DNA of 44,924 bases from Gammaproteobacteria bacterium (GTDB lineage Bacteria; Pseudomonadota; Gammaproteobacteria; Pseudomonadales; Azotimanducaceae). The notes below the pieces were generated by a model. It did not search any database. It had not been told where the DNA came from and was given only the letters and a program-made list of their open reading frames with translations. Position numbers and translations under genes: made by a program. Each line of letters opens with the position of its first letter. Position 1 is the stretch's first letter. The stretch is from NCBI GenBank assembly GCA_009842245.1, contig VYFT01000058.1:9650-54573 (forward strand). Reading direction: 5' to 3'. This document shows, piece by piece, positions 7,925 to 16,354 of this stretch.

Positions 7925-7949
7925 TTGGGTAGTTATCCCTATAATTCCC
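7925..7949. repeat. Right terminal inverted repeat, 25 bp
   Basis: It ends CCTATAATTCCC and is the exact reverse complement of 5778-5802, defining the right boundary of the IS. Confidence 0.95.
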
Positions 7950-7957
7950 TAAATTTT
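7950..7957. repeat. Target-site duplication, right copy (TAAATTTT)
   Basis: Exact copy of 5770-5777, directly abutting the right inverted repeat. Confidence 0.95.
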
Positions 7958-9642
7958 TCGTCTATCAAATAGCGGGCAACTGAGATGAAATCGTGGAACG
8001 TATTCATCCGCTTGTCGAGCTTTCCATCTTCATACCAATGATATCCCATCTCACTTCCGCCACGGATGTGTGCGATCGCATACACAAACCCCCGGTCCAA
8101 CCACGACTTGATCGTCGTCGAAAAACTTGGAGAGGAACTAGAACCATACGCACCGTATGCACGGAGGTACAAAGGCGCAGAACCGTCTAATGGTGTGTCT
8201 TTACGGTACACAATAGAAACCGGAACTAACACACCATCATGTGAGGATGCCATTCGGCGTTCAGACGTATACAGACCAGCATCGTACCCACTGGGAATGT
8301 CTTGAACCTTTCGCGTATATCTGTTTCCCGTTTTAAGGTCGTAATCGAACATCGTGCTGGGAGTTACCAAAGAAGAGTAGAAAATACGAATCTGTGATGG
8401 ATTGGGACCAGCGCTACTCGATCCAAAGCCTACGCTGTAAACAGCCTCGTCAAACTCGATGGGCAGCAATGGTTCGTCCCCTTCAAGAATCGAGACTTGA
8501 TCCAACCCCTCTTCGCGGTAGCTGACGATCAACCGAGTTGCAAGGGCTTGGAAATATGTAATGTATCTAGAGTCAGATCCTTCAATCACTGAAGACCAAT
8601 TGTCTGGTTCCAATGCATTCGGTGGCGTTCGTGCAAGCCGAAAATTTTTGTGCATGTCATTGGTTCGAATATAGAAGTCTCCACCACCATGGTCAATCGT
8701 GTAGTAGTGTTTATCTCGTCGTTCCACGATCAATTGAGGTTCAGCCCCTAAATTGGCGAGTGGCAGAACGTAGACCTCACTAGTCTCGTGGTCATCAGTC
8801 CCAATCACTGCGTATTCCCGCGACGTGGTGCGCGATATGCCTACAAAAAAACCAGGGTCAGATTCTTCGTAGACGATTGGATCGTTCGCAGGATCTGTTC
8901 CCAATACGTGATGCCGAACTCGATTCGGACGCCAGTGTTCGTCTACCACTATGTAAAGAAAGCTCTTGCTATCGGTAGCCCAAACTACGCTGCCTCCCGT
9001 ATTTTCTATGCGATCTGACAACAATTCGCCAGTGGTCAAATCTTTGACGACAAGTGTGAATCGTTCACTACCGTTGGTATCAGAACTGTATGCCAATAAA
9101 CGGTAGTCAGGACTCACAGAAAAAGTCCCAAGTCGAAAGTACTCTAAGCCCTCTGCGAGTTCATTTTGATCTAATATAACCTCAGTCCCTTCTTCTGGGA
9201 CCGTAAATTGGTCAGCTGGACTGGTCGAATCGCTCGGAGCTAACCAGCGAATGTGCTGTCGATACTGACTATCTTCAACGTAGCGCGATTGATAGACATA
9301 GTCGCCATCGCGGTGAGGTACGGATGCATCTTCCTTCTCCAATCGACCCTTGAGTTCGTCGTAGATGTCGTCAACTTTTTGTTCGATCAATCCCGCGAAT
9401 TGTTCAAAGTACGCATTTTCCGCCTTCAAGTACTCCAGTACATCTTCATCATCGATCTTTGGATAGCTTTGATCCTTCAACCAGTGATAGGGATCTTCTA
9501 GTTGCATTCCATGGTAAGTTTCGACGTGTGCTCTGCGTTCTGCAGTCGGCGCTTCAGACATTCTTAGACTCTCTTTCTTGACACTACAGGATGTCATCAA
9601 GAGACAAATCAAGACACATCCCAAAAATATTTTTTGCTTCAT
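7950..9642 (-). pseudogene. ptrB: Oligopeptidase B, N-terminal fragment (lipoprotein, split by IS)
   Basis: This is the N-terminal 564 residues of an S9A oligopeptidase: the beta-propeller gate plus the start of the alpha/beta-hydrolase domain (AHIRGGSEMGYHWYEDGK). The start is placed at the ATG at 9642 because it begins a lipoprotein signal, MKQKIFLGCVLICLLMTSCS, with LMTSC as lipobox. The longer in-frame extension to 9810 looks non-coding. Translation now runs from Phe564 into the IS as Arg-Glu-Leu-stop and never reaches the catalytic serine, so the product is inactive. The family cleaves peptides after basic residues. A lipid anchor would place this one in the periplasm. Confidence 0.93.
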
Positions 9643-9971
9643 TCTGGTGAGAACTCGACCAATAGAAATGACAGCACCGTCCACTAGTCTGCTAGCAAAC
9701 GGTTGCCGGATGTAAATTATGTTGATCGGAGAGATCTCGGCTTGAACGAATTTGGACGATATTCTTGCGTCAACTGACTTCTTGGCACAAATTGACCAAC
9801 GACGATCCAATATTCGCTAGTGGTTTCTGGGACCTATATTTGCAGTCAGTTTGAGTTCAAATATTAGTCTTGTCGACATGCAATCTGATACACGATGAAC
9901 GAGACGCGCAAACATGATCAATCACACTGCTGCTTATTGATTGATGACAAAATTGAATAAAACGTACCTCG

Positions 9972-9986
9972 AATTCTGTTAGAATT
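9972..9986. promoter_or_regulatory. Inverted repeat AATTCT-N3-AGAATT
   Basis: Perfect 6-bp arms lie 80 bp upstream of the Anbu start, within the divergent promoter region. It is a possible operator; no regulator is recognised. Confidence 0.35.
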
Positions 9987-10002
9987 TTGTTTATGAACTA
10001 TG

Positions 10003-10019
10003 ATCTTGATTCTCAAGAT
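10003..10019. promoter_or_regulatory. Inverted repeat ATCTTGA-N3-TCAAGAT
   Basis: Perfect 7-bp arms with a 3-bp spacer end 47 bp before the Anbu ATG. Symmetry and position suggest a dimeric repressor site or a short hairpin in the leader. The regulator is unknown. Confidence 0.42.
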
Positions 10020-10066
10020 TGAGGTACCAAATTAACTCGTCGTTGCACCACTAGGAGTTAATCTAC

Positions 10067-10852
10067 ATGACATACTGCGTTGGGATCGCCGTCCATGACG
10101 GACTGGTTTTTATGTCCGACTCGCGCACAAATGCCGGTGTCGATCAGATCCACACCTTCAGCAAAATGCATGTCTTTTCTCAAAACAACTATTTCTATGT
10201 ACTGTTAACAGCGGGCAATCTCGCAACCACGCAAGGCGTTGTTGCCCGTTTGAACAAAGATATCAAGGACGCACCAACCCAAAATCTATATACCATGCAA
10301 GACATGGGCGAAGCTGCGAGCTACGTAGGCGAAATATCGCGCGAAGAACAAAAAACGTTTGATAGTAAGGAGACTGACAAAGGATTCTCTGCCGAAGCTT
10401 CGTTCATACTTGGCGGTCAAGTTCTAGAGGATGCTCCTGCGATTGCACAAATCTATCCCGAAGGAAATTTCATTCGTAGCAGCAAAGAAACCTGTTATCT
10501 GCAAATAGGCGAGACCAAATACGGCAAACCCATTCTAGATCGCATGATTCACAGTGAGTGTGACATCGCGCAAGCCGTGATGTGTGCTTTGGTCTCAATG
10601 GATTCAACCTCAAGAAGCAATGCCACCGTTGGTCCCCCTATCGAATACCTTGTTTACCTCAGCGACGCCTATACTCCGAATTTGCAGCAAAGTCTGGATC
10701 GAGACCACGAGTATTGGTTGCAACTGCGAAAGAATTGGTCCGATAGCCTGCGACGAGCATTCGACTCGCTACCTTTAGCTCCAGGACTAGACCAACTAGA
10801 CACAGAATCAAGATCCAACGTAATGTCCATCCACACCAAACCGTTCGGATAA
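10067..10852 (+). CDS. Anbu, proteasome-like peptidase (bacterial proteasome homologue)
   Basis: The 261-residue protein is a typical Anbu (COG3484). It starts MTYCVGIAVHDGLVFMSDSRTNAG, with Thr2 as the expected N-terminal nucleophile after Met removal. The Asp in MSDSR and the Lys in TFSKMHVF match proteasome active-site positions. There is no propeptide. Anbu forms large self-assembled Ntn-hydrolase rings and is usually clustered with an alpha-E protein, a circularly permuted ATP-grasp protein and a transglutaminase. None of these is here: the gene is followed by a CULT protein and a HAD hydrolase. It is cytoplasmic. Two inverted repeats upstream may control it. Confidence 0.93.
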   Translation: MTYCVGIAVHDGLVFMSDSRTNAGVDQIHTFSKMHVFSQNNYFYVLLTAGNLATTQGVVARLNKDIKDAPTQNLYTMQDMGEAASYVGEISREEQKTFDSKETDKGFSAEASFILGGQVLEDAPAIAQIYPEGNFIRSSKETCYLQIGETKYGKPILDRMIHSECDIAQAVMCALVSMDSTSRSNATVGPPIEYLVYLSDAYTPNLQQSLDRDHEYWLQLRKNWSDSLRRAFDSLPLAPGLDQLDTESRSNVMSIHTKPFG

Positions 10853-10902
10853 CGCTTGGTGTTTCATCGTTTAAATTTCTAACTCGTAAAAGTCAAATTC
10901 AA

Positions 10903-11301
10903 ATGAGTTCTGTGAATATCGAAACTGCACCAGACGTTGAAGAGTTTGTCGAACGTACACCTATGCGCCCGCGCAAACTGGTTGTTTGCTTGCAATGTCG
11001 ACATCACTTAGCGGACGCGGACGATGCATTCTTCGTTGATGGACTCCACGAGTATGAACTTACTAATCCACACGGAATCGTGCACAAGTTTCGTTGCTTT
11101 CGTGATGCTTTGGGGTGCGCGATCGAGGGACGCCCGACGGCAGCGGATACTTGGTTTCCAGGTCATACCTGGCGTTTAGCCTCCTGCGGAAATTGTCGTA
11201 CGCATCTGGGTTGGTTCTTTGAATCCGCGTCGAGCTTCTATGGTCTTCTCACCATAAAGACTACTGTGACTAGTCTTGATGAGTACACCGATTCAACCTA
11301 A
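10903..11301 (+). CDS. CULT-domain protein (bacterial cereblon-type ligand-binding domain)
   Basis: This 132-residue protein is a single CULT domain. Zinc ligands are Cys29/Cys32 and Cys95/Cys98. The aromatic cage is Trp84, Trp90 and Trp104 plus Phe106, in TWFPGHTW and HLGWFF. The spacings 6, 14 and 2 equal those of human cereblon (Trp380, Trp386, Trp400, Phe402), the thalidomide-binding pocket. GIVHKFRCFRDALGC matches the conserved middle. Bacterial single-domain homologues are known to bind uridine and thalidomide-type ligands in vitro, but their physiological role is unknown. No Lon-like or DDB1-binding part is present. The gene overlaps the next one by 23 bp, suggesting coupled translation with the HAD hydrolase. 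Confidence 0.9.
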   Translation: MSSVNIETAPDVEEFVERTPMRPRKLVVCLQCRHHLADADDAFFVDGLHEYELTNPHGIVHKFRCFRDALGCAIEGRPTAADTWFPGHTWRLASCGNCRTHLGWFFESASSFYGLLTIKTTVTSLDEYTDST

Positions 11302-11983
11302 GATTTCCGATTTCGACATTCTTTCCTTCGACTGCTACGGCACGCTCGTAGACTGGGAAAGTGCAATCGTTTCCACGCTGCAGTCCATTTTGCTAACCCA
11401 TGACGCCCATTGGAACGATGCCGTACTCTTAGAGCACTTCGCGCGGTTGGAACCAAATGAACAAGAACTCGGTGGTTCCTATCGCGAAGTACTAAGGCGA
11501 GTGCTAGCACGATTCGGTACTCGACTTGGTTTCGTACCCACCGACGCACAATTGAAGCAGTTTGAAGAGTGTATCGCTAGAGCAATGCCATTTTCAGACA
11601 CAGTTGGGGCTCTGAAGACTTTATCCGAGTCTTTCCAACTCGCAATAATTTCCAATACCGATAATGATTTGTTTGCATTAACTGCACCAAACTTAGAGGT
11701 CTCGTTCGATTTCGTCATCACTGCAGAACAGGTCGGGAAGTACAAACCGAATCCAGTTGTGTTTGAACATGCGCTAAAGCAGTTCCCTGGCTCCAAATCG
11801 AGAGTCCTTCACGTTGCTCAAAGCCTCTTTCATGACGTCGCACCAGCGAATGCACTTGGTATCTCGACGGTTTGGATTGATCGGACCGCGGGAAAACTGG
11901 GAGCAACTGCACCATCTGATGCAAAGCCTCAATGGACTTACCCATCATTAGCTGACTTCGTTGGTTCGGTGCGGAATGAGTGA
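11279..11983 (+). CDS. HAD-superfamily hydrolase, type II haloacid dehalogenase-like
   Basis: This 234-residue protein has all HAD motifs. The nucleophile motif is FDCYGTLVDWE, motif II is ISNTDND, and the conserved Lys is in GKYKPNP. VAQSLFHDVAPANALG stands in place of the usual GD-x-x-x-x-D motif. The last pattern occurs in proteins annotated as type II haloacid dehalogenases, but many of these act on phosphates, so the substrate is open. A helical cap lies at about residues 25-95. I use the ATG at 11279 rather than the TTG just before it. The start lies inside the CULT gene, so the two proteins are probably made together. Confidence 0.85.
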   Translation: MSTPIQPKISDFDILSFDCYGTLVDWESAIVSTLQSILLTHDAHWNDAVLLEHFARLEPNEQELGGSYREVLRRVLARFGTRLGFVPTDAQLKQFEECIARAMPFSDTVGALKTLSESFQLAIISNTDNDLFALTAPNLEVSFDFVITAEQVGKYKPNPVVFEHALKQFPGSKSRVLHVAQSLFHDVAPANALGISTVWIDRTAGKLGATAPSDAKPQWTYPSLADFVGSVRNE

Positions 11984-12049
11984 AGCTTCAATCATTATCA
12001 TTCTCACCTACACTTCTGACCTAAAAATTTCTCTTATTCGCGCCCATCC

Positions 12050-12649
12050 GTGCCCCTAGTTTCTGTAAACGCAGTGCTTCGTCGACCGTCTGCGTTGTTG
12101 CTGTTACCGGAAGAAACCAGATCCTTTGGAGCAATCTTGAAACGAGAAATTTGGTGGTTTAGCCTAATTCCTCCAATTTTCTTATTTGTTGGAACACACT
12201 TTTTTGGATGGCGAATCGGTGCTGAAGAACCAATCTACTTTGAGTGGCCGGTGTTGCTTTCGATCTGCGCCTTCTATTATGTGTTGCTGTTCGGCGGTTT
12301 ATTGATCTTAAGCTTACTGTCGCGGTGGATGGCTCCAACCTATTCGACAACCGAGGATCTCGGTTCGCATCTGACCGTAATCATAACATCAGCCGCGCCC
12401 TTGTTCTTATGATCGATAGCCCACTTGTTCCCTCACATCATCGTCAACTCTCTGATATTCATCCCAATGTTACTATGGAGTCTATGGGTTTTGTATAGCA
12501 CCCTACCGGATCTTCTAAAGACAGACCCACAACGTGGTATGCTTCACGCATCCAGTCTCGTGGGTATCGTCATGGTTGCCGGGGTATCGTTGCTCGGGAT
12601 AACCGTGGTTCTTTGGACTCTAGGTATCGGTCCCAATATTGGCGTGTAA
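12050..12649 (+). pseudogene. Yip1-family membrane protein, interrupted by in-frame TGA
   Basis: Two ORFs in the same frame (12050-12412 and 12425-12649) join to a Yip1-domain protein of about 199 codons with five or so membrane helices. At 12410-12412 the codon is TGA, in AAPLFL-stop-SIAHLFPHIIV. A single change from GGA (Gly) would give a continuous protein, so this looks like a nonsense mutation with no frameshift. The downstream half is well preserved (SSLVGIVMVAGVSLLGITVV), so the event is recent or the base is an error. The start is a GTG at 12050. The stop codon directly abuts the ccoN start, so the gene is probably in the same transcript. Function of bacterial Yip1 proteins is unknown. 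Confidence 0.75.
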
Positions 12650-14095
12650 TTGAAGTTGCTAAGTCCCGCAACATACACTGACAGAATAGTCTCCGTTTCG
12701 GTTATCTGTTCTCTAATCTGGGCGATTCTCGGGATGACGGCTGGAGTGTACATTGCACTAGAACTGGTGATTCCCACCATCGACTTCGGTCAAGAGTGGT
12801 TGTCTTACGGTCGCTTACGGACGCTTCACACGAACGGAGTGATCTTTGGGTTCGGTGTAACTGCGTTGATGGGCACCGCGTTCTATAGTGTGCAACGCAC
12901 GTGCCATGTGGAGCTATTTAGTCCTAGACTAGCTTGGTTTTGCATCATCGCATGGCAATTCACTGTCCTAGCAGGTGGTATTTCACTTCTTGCTGGTTGG
13001 AATGCCGGAAAAGAGTATGCTGAACTAGAGTGGCCGATCGACATATTGATCGCCGTGGTGTGGGTGTGTTTCGGCGTCGTCTTTTTCGGTACGATCGCCA
13101 AGAGGAGAGTCAAACCCATCTACGTGTCGAATTGGTTTTACGGTGCACTCATAATCGTGATCGCTATGCTGCACATAGTTAACAGCCTCGCCATCCCGGT
13201 CACCATTTCCAAGTCTTATTCTCTGTTCGCCGGCGCACAAGACGCAGTAGTTCAATGGTGGTACGGCCACAACGCAGTTGGATTTCTTCTCACCGGCGGC
13301 TTCTTGGGAATGCTCTACTACTTCCTACCAAAACAAGCTGATCGTCCGATCTGGAGCTATCGGTTATCGATCATCGCATTCTGGGCTTTTACCTACTCGT
13401 ACATCTGGGCGGGACCGCATCACTTGCACTACAACGCGATTCCAGATTGGGTTCAAACCCTAGGAATGGTCATGAGCATCATCCTTCTCGCACCGAGTTG
13501 GGCAACGATGGTGAATGCCGTTATGACCGTGTCCGGTGCTCCACAGAAACTGAAAACAGATCACTCACTGAAGTTTATAGTGCTTGCGCTTGCGTTTTAC
13601 GGACTCGCAACGTTTGAAGGTCCTATGATGGCAATCAAAAGTGTCAATGCCGTCAGCCACTTTACAGATTGGACTGTTGGTCATGTTCACTCCGGCGCGC
13701 TCGGTTGGAATGCGTTGATTACGTTTGGTACGTTTTATTTTCTAGTCCCGCGTCTGTTTAACACTCAACTTTACAGTAAGCGACTCGCTGACATTCACTT
13801 CTGGTTAGCGATTTCAGGCACCATGCTTTATGTACTCTCCATGTGGGGTGCTGGTATTTCTCAGGGTTTGCTTTGGCTGTCGCTCGGTGATCTCGGCGAA
13901 CTTAGTTACGGATTTCGCGAGATCATGGCTAGCATGCAACCATACTACATTCTCCGCGTCATTGCAGGGGTTGTATTCCTGAGCGGAGCTGTGCTCATGT
14001 TCTATAACTTCTTCCTTACGATTGCTGGTCGGAAGACCGCTACTGTGCAAATTCCGCAACCCATGTCTGCATCCGAACGTCCGGTAGCCTCATGA
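12650..14095 (+). CDS. ccoN: cbb3-type cytochrome c oxidase subunit I
   Basis: This is the catalytic haem-copper subunit of the high-affinity cbb3 oxidase in the inner membrane: 481 residues, about 12 helices. Ligands are all visible. His60 and His347 bind the low-spin haem b, His345 binds haem b3, and His207, His257 and His258 bind CuB. Tyr251 is in place to crosslink to His207. The numbering equals that of the structurally known Pseudomonas stutzeri enzyme, which supports the TTG start at 12650 directly after the preceding stop. It overlaps ccoO by 4 bp (ATGA). The oxidase serves respiration at low oxygen. I see no convincing FNR/Anr box nearby. Confidence 0.97.
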   Translation: MKLLSPATYTDRIVSVSVICSLIWAILGMTAGVYIALELVIPTIDFGQEWLSYGRLRTLHTNGVIFGFGVTALMGTAFYSVQRTCHVELFSPRLAWFCIIAWQFTVLAGGISLLAGWNAGKEYAELEWPIDILIAVVWVCFGVVFFGTIAKRRVKPIYVSNWFYGALIIVIAMLHIVNSLAIPVTISKSYSLFAGAQDAVVQWWYGHNAVGFLLTGGFLGMLYYFLPKQADRPIWSYRLSIIAFWAFTYSYIWAGPHHLHYNAIPDWVQTLGMVMSIILLAPSWATMVNAVMTVSGAPQKLKTDHSLKFIVLALAFYGLATFEGPMMAIKSVNAVSHFTDWTVGHVHSGALGWNALITFGTFYFLVPRLFNTQLYSKRLADIHFWLAISGTMLYVLSMWGAGISQGLLWLSLGDLGELSYGFREIMASMQPYYILRVIAGVVFLSGAVLMFYNFFLTIAGRKTATVQIPQPMSASERPVAS

Positions 14096-14727
14096 ATGCG
14101 ATTGACCTACATCGTAAACTGGAAGAGAACGCTGGACTCCTCATTTTTGGCATCTTGTTTGTCTCTGCAATTGGCGGGCTTGTACAAATACTACCAAGTA
14201 TTTTTCAAGACACGGTCGAGCCTACAGCTGAGACTCGTCCCTACACCGCCGCCGAACTTCTGGGCCGAGACATCTACATACGTGAGGGATGCAGTACTTG
14301 CCACTCACAACAGGTTCGACCGTTGCTCGCTGAGGTGATTCGGTACGAAGCTCCAGCGCATGCAGGGGAGTCGGTATATGATCGTCCGTTTCTATGGGGT
14401 TCCAAGCGTACTGGTCCAGATTTGAGCCGGGTCGGGGAGAAATATTCTGACGAATGGCAACGCATTCATCTATTGGACCCGCGAGCAGTAGTACCGCAGT
14501 CAATCATGCCAGCATACCCATGGTTGAAACGCAAACGAGCTAATTCTGGGAATGACATTCATCTTCGCATGAGAGCACTCAAGAGACTAGGGCACCCCTA
14601 TACCGAAGAAGAAATTGCCCAAGCACCAGAAGACGTCGCGGGTTTGACTGAACTCGATGCTTTGGTGGCCTACCTGCAGTCCCTAAAAATCGACACTTCG
14701 GTGGATCCCAGCGAAGGAGACCACTGA
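14092..14727 (+). CDS. ccoO: cbb3 oxidase subunit II, monohaem cytochrome c
   Basis: This 211-residue subunit has one N-terminal membrane anchor (about 15-35) and a periplasmic cytochrome c domain. The haem c site is Cys67-x-x-Cys70-His71 (CSTCH) and Met139 in SIMPAYPW is the distal ligand. The motif SQQVRPL next to the haem site is typical of CcoO. It passes electrons from CcoP to CcoN. Its start overlaps the ccoN stop and its stop shares bases with the ccoQ start, so translation is coupled. Confidence 0.97.
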   Translation: MNAIDLHRKLEENAGLLIFGILFVSAIGGLVQILPSIFQDTVEPTAETRPYTAAELLGRDIYIREGCSTCHSQQVRPLLAEVIRYEAPAHAGESVYDRPFLWGSKRTGPDLSRVGEKYSDEWQRIHLLDPRAVVPQSIMPAYPWLKRKRANSGNDIHLRMRALKRLGHPYTEEEIAQAPEDVAGLTELDALVAYLQSLKIDTSVDPSEGDH

Positions 14728-14885
14728 TGATGACTCTCTTCCTATTTACCGGCGACATGCTCGTTATGTTGTTTATGGTAGTAGTAGTTGTTTGGGTGTT
14801 TTGGAAGTCCTCAGACGACAGTATAAAACGTAGCGCGGAGATTCCTCTGAAAGACGAAATACGGGTGGACGAGAATGCCGTTTGA
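14727..14885 (+). CDS. ccoQ: cbb3 oxidase small subunit CcoQ
   Basis: This 52-residue gene was found by reading between ccoO and ccoP. A short N-terminus is followed by one hydrophobic helix (about residues 11-26, with a run of five Val ending VWVFW) and a charged cytoplasmic tail. Length, single helix and position match CcoQ/FixQ, which stabilises the oxidase. The ATG overlaps the ccoO stop, and the end overlaps the ccoP start by 11 bp. Confidence 0.88.
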   Translation: MMTLFLFTGDMLVMLFMVVVVVWVFWKSSDDSIKRSAEIPLKDEIRVDENAV

Positions 14886-15771
14886 ATTTTGGTCCTGGTG
14901 GATCGCAATTCTTACGCTCGCAAGTCTGGCTGGACTAGGTTGGGTTACTTACAGTGCATACTTTTCAGCTGATCGCCGCGCCAAGCCTGACGAAGAAGGC
15001 GCACAGTCCGATACAGTTTGGGATCAGAATCTCAGAGAAGGCAGTCGCCCAGCACCACTTTGGTGGTTTTGGTTGTTGTTAGGTTTACTAGTCGCGTCGG
15101 TCATCTATCTCATGTTGTATCCAGGTCTTGGTGTCTTCCAAGGCGCTCTGAATTGGTCCTCCGACCACAGGTTGTCAAATCGACTAATGCAGTACGATAT
15201 GACTTTTGGTCCGAAACGAGAAGCGATTGTTGCGATGGACTACGCAGAACTTCAAGCAGACGAAGACTACATGAAGATCGCGGAACGGTTGTTCGGTGAG
15301 CATTGTGCCGCGTGTCACGGTCGCGAAGCTCTGGGGCAAGCGAATCGATTCCCAAATTTGACTGACTCGGAGTGGATCTGGGGTGGCACAATTGGGGATA
15401 TCGAGAAAACGATTCGAGAAGGTCGAACAGCTTCGATGGCAGGCTGGGAAGACACGCTTGGTGATCGGGAACTAGAACTCATGACCGACTTGGTGGTGGA
15501 CCTCAATCGTGGCGAATCTATTGACGACCTACCAATCAAGCCAATGTATGATCTGATTTGTGCTTCGTGTCACGCTGCGGATGGTACCGGCAACACTGCG
15601 CTTGGCGGACCTGATCTTACTAACGACATCCACTTGTACGGAGGGGATCGCGCATCAATCAAATTTACGATTGCGAAGGGGAGATTTGGTGAAATGCCAG
15701 CATTTGAAAGACTCCTTGACGACACTGAGATCAAATTGTTAGTCGCATGGATTGTCAAGAACCGTGAATAG
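14875..15771 (+). CDS. ccoP: cbb3 oxidase subunit III, dihaem cytochrome c
   Basis: This 298-residue subunit has two N-terminal membrane helices (about 7-28 and 62-84). Between them lies the typical cytoplasmic-side segment DTVWDQNLREGSRPAPLWWFW. Two cytochrome c domains follow, with haem sites Cys144-Ala-Ala-Cys147-His148 and Cys229-Ala-Ser-Cys232-His233. It is the entry point for electrons from soluble cytochrome c. The ATG lies inside ccoQ. No ccoGHIS assembly genes are in the window, so they must lie elsewhere if the oxidase is made. Confidence 0.97.
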   Translation: MPFEFWSWWIAILTLASLAGLGWVTYSAYFSADRRAKPDEEGAQSDTVWDQNLREGSRPAPLWWFWLLLGLLVASVIYLMLYPGLGVFQGALNWSSDHRLSNRLMQYDMTFGPKREAIVAMDYAELQADEDYMKIAERLFGEHCAACHGREALGQANRFPNLTDSEWIWGGTIGDIEKTIREGRTASMAGWEDTLGDRELELMTDLVVDLNRGESIDDLPIKPMYDLICASCHAADGTGNTALGGPDLTNDIHLYGGDRASIKFTIAKGRFGEMPAFERLLDDTEIKLLVAWIVKNRE

Positions 15772-15822
15772 CTTAAAGCTAATCGCCGCCAAACTTATAA
15801 AACTCACCGAGTACTGACGGAG

Positions 15823-15847
15823 GGTTGCTACTTCGCTCGGTAGCACC
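15823..15847. terminator. Possible bidirectional terminator hairpin
   Basis: GGTTGCTAC at 15823-15831 pairs with GTAGCACC at 15840-15847, with one bulged T. It lies between the convergent ccoP and M15 peptidase genes and reaches into the end of the latter. No strong U-tract is visible. Confidence 0.3.
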
Positions 15848-16346
15848 AATGCCATGGCTCATAAATAACTCCAAAAGGATTATTTTTGGGATAAGATAGT
15901 TCAAACCCATGACGGAGTGCGAATTCAGTGAGCCACGCAAATGCTTTCGATTGTTCAAACTCTTCTTCGACCGCTTCAAATCCAGGAGTGGTAAGATCCA
16001 GGGCGCACCCACTCTGGTGTTCACTATACCCCGGTGCTGCGACTCTCTGGAGGATCGCTTCAATTTGTTCACCTTTGTTAAGCAATCGTTGGATTACTTC
16101 GGCTTGGTATGAAGTTGAACGGTAAGCTGACACTACTTGTAATGTAATTCCATCAGATTTCGCGTGTGCCCGCATGGCAAACCACGCCCCCGCGGCTTGC
16201 TCTTCTAGCTCTTGAGGGCGACCGAACACATCCTTACCGATCGAAACTAAAACCGCTGGTGGTTCAAAATACTTGAGCTTAGTAGTCTTGTGGTATGAAC
16301 GAGGAATGCCCAGACTATCATGAAGGTCTCGCAAGTATTGATCCAT
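15828..16346 (-). CDS. M15-family D-Ala-D-Ala carboxypeptidase (VanY-like)
   Basis: The 172-residue protein has the M15 zinc-peptidase motifs: SAYRS, then GYSEHQSGCALDL with the zinc-binding His and Asp, and the terminal EPWHW carrying the third ligand His. The family cuts the terminal D-Ala from peptidoglycan peptides. No signal peptide is apparent, so export is uncertain. The start is well supported by AGGAG before the ATG. It is last in a minus-strand set of three, 8 bp after the glycosyltransferase stop. Confidence 0.87.
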   Translation of the reverse strand: MDQYLRDLHDSLGIPRSYHKTTKLKYFEPPAVLVSIGKDVFGRPQELEEQAAGAWFAMRAHAKSDGITLQVVSAYRSTSYQAEVIQRLLNKGEQIEAILQRVAAPGYSEHQSGCALDLTTPGFEAVEEEFEQSKAFAWLTEFALRHGFELSYPKNNPFGVIYEPWHWCYRAK

Positions 16347-16354
16347 ATTTGCTC

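Larger units (their letters stand above)
5778..7949 (+). mobile_element. IS1595-family (ISXO2-like) insertion sequence with passenger genes
   Basis: This is a 2172-bp element bounded by 25-bp perfect inverted repeats and an exact 8-bp duplication. It is inserted in the oligopeptidase B gene. It encodes an ISXO2-like transposase (5853-6797), a convergent ORF (6787-7179), two small plus-strand ORFs (7406-7678 and 7755-7883), and a structured non-coding region (7208-7368). Simple IS1595 members are usually near 1 kb, so about half of this element is cargo. Perfect repeats, an intact transposase and an otherwise intact target gene all point to recent insertion and possible activity. Confidence 0.95.
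9643..10066. other. 424-bp divergent intergenic region
   Basis: This stretch separates the minus-strand oligopeptidase B start from the plus-strand Anbu gene. It holds no convincing ORF apart from the unlikely N-terminal extension of oligopeptidase B. It must contain both promoters. The only clear structures are the two inverted repeats at 9972-9986 and 10003-10019. Confidence 0.6.

Noticed and set aside
9643..9810. 56-residue N-terminal extension of oligopeptidase B
   Set aside because: The lipoprotein signal starting at 9642 fits as the true N-terminus; the extension would bury it and does not resemble the family.
12410..12412. TGA as a recoded (sense) codon
   Set aside because: TGA ends several intact genes in the window (ccoN, ccoO, ccoQ and array members), so the standard code applies.
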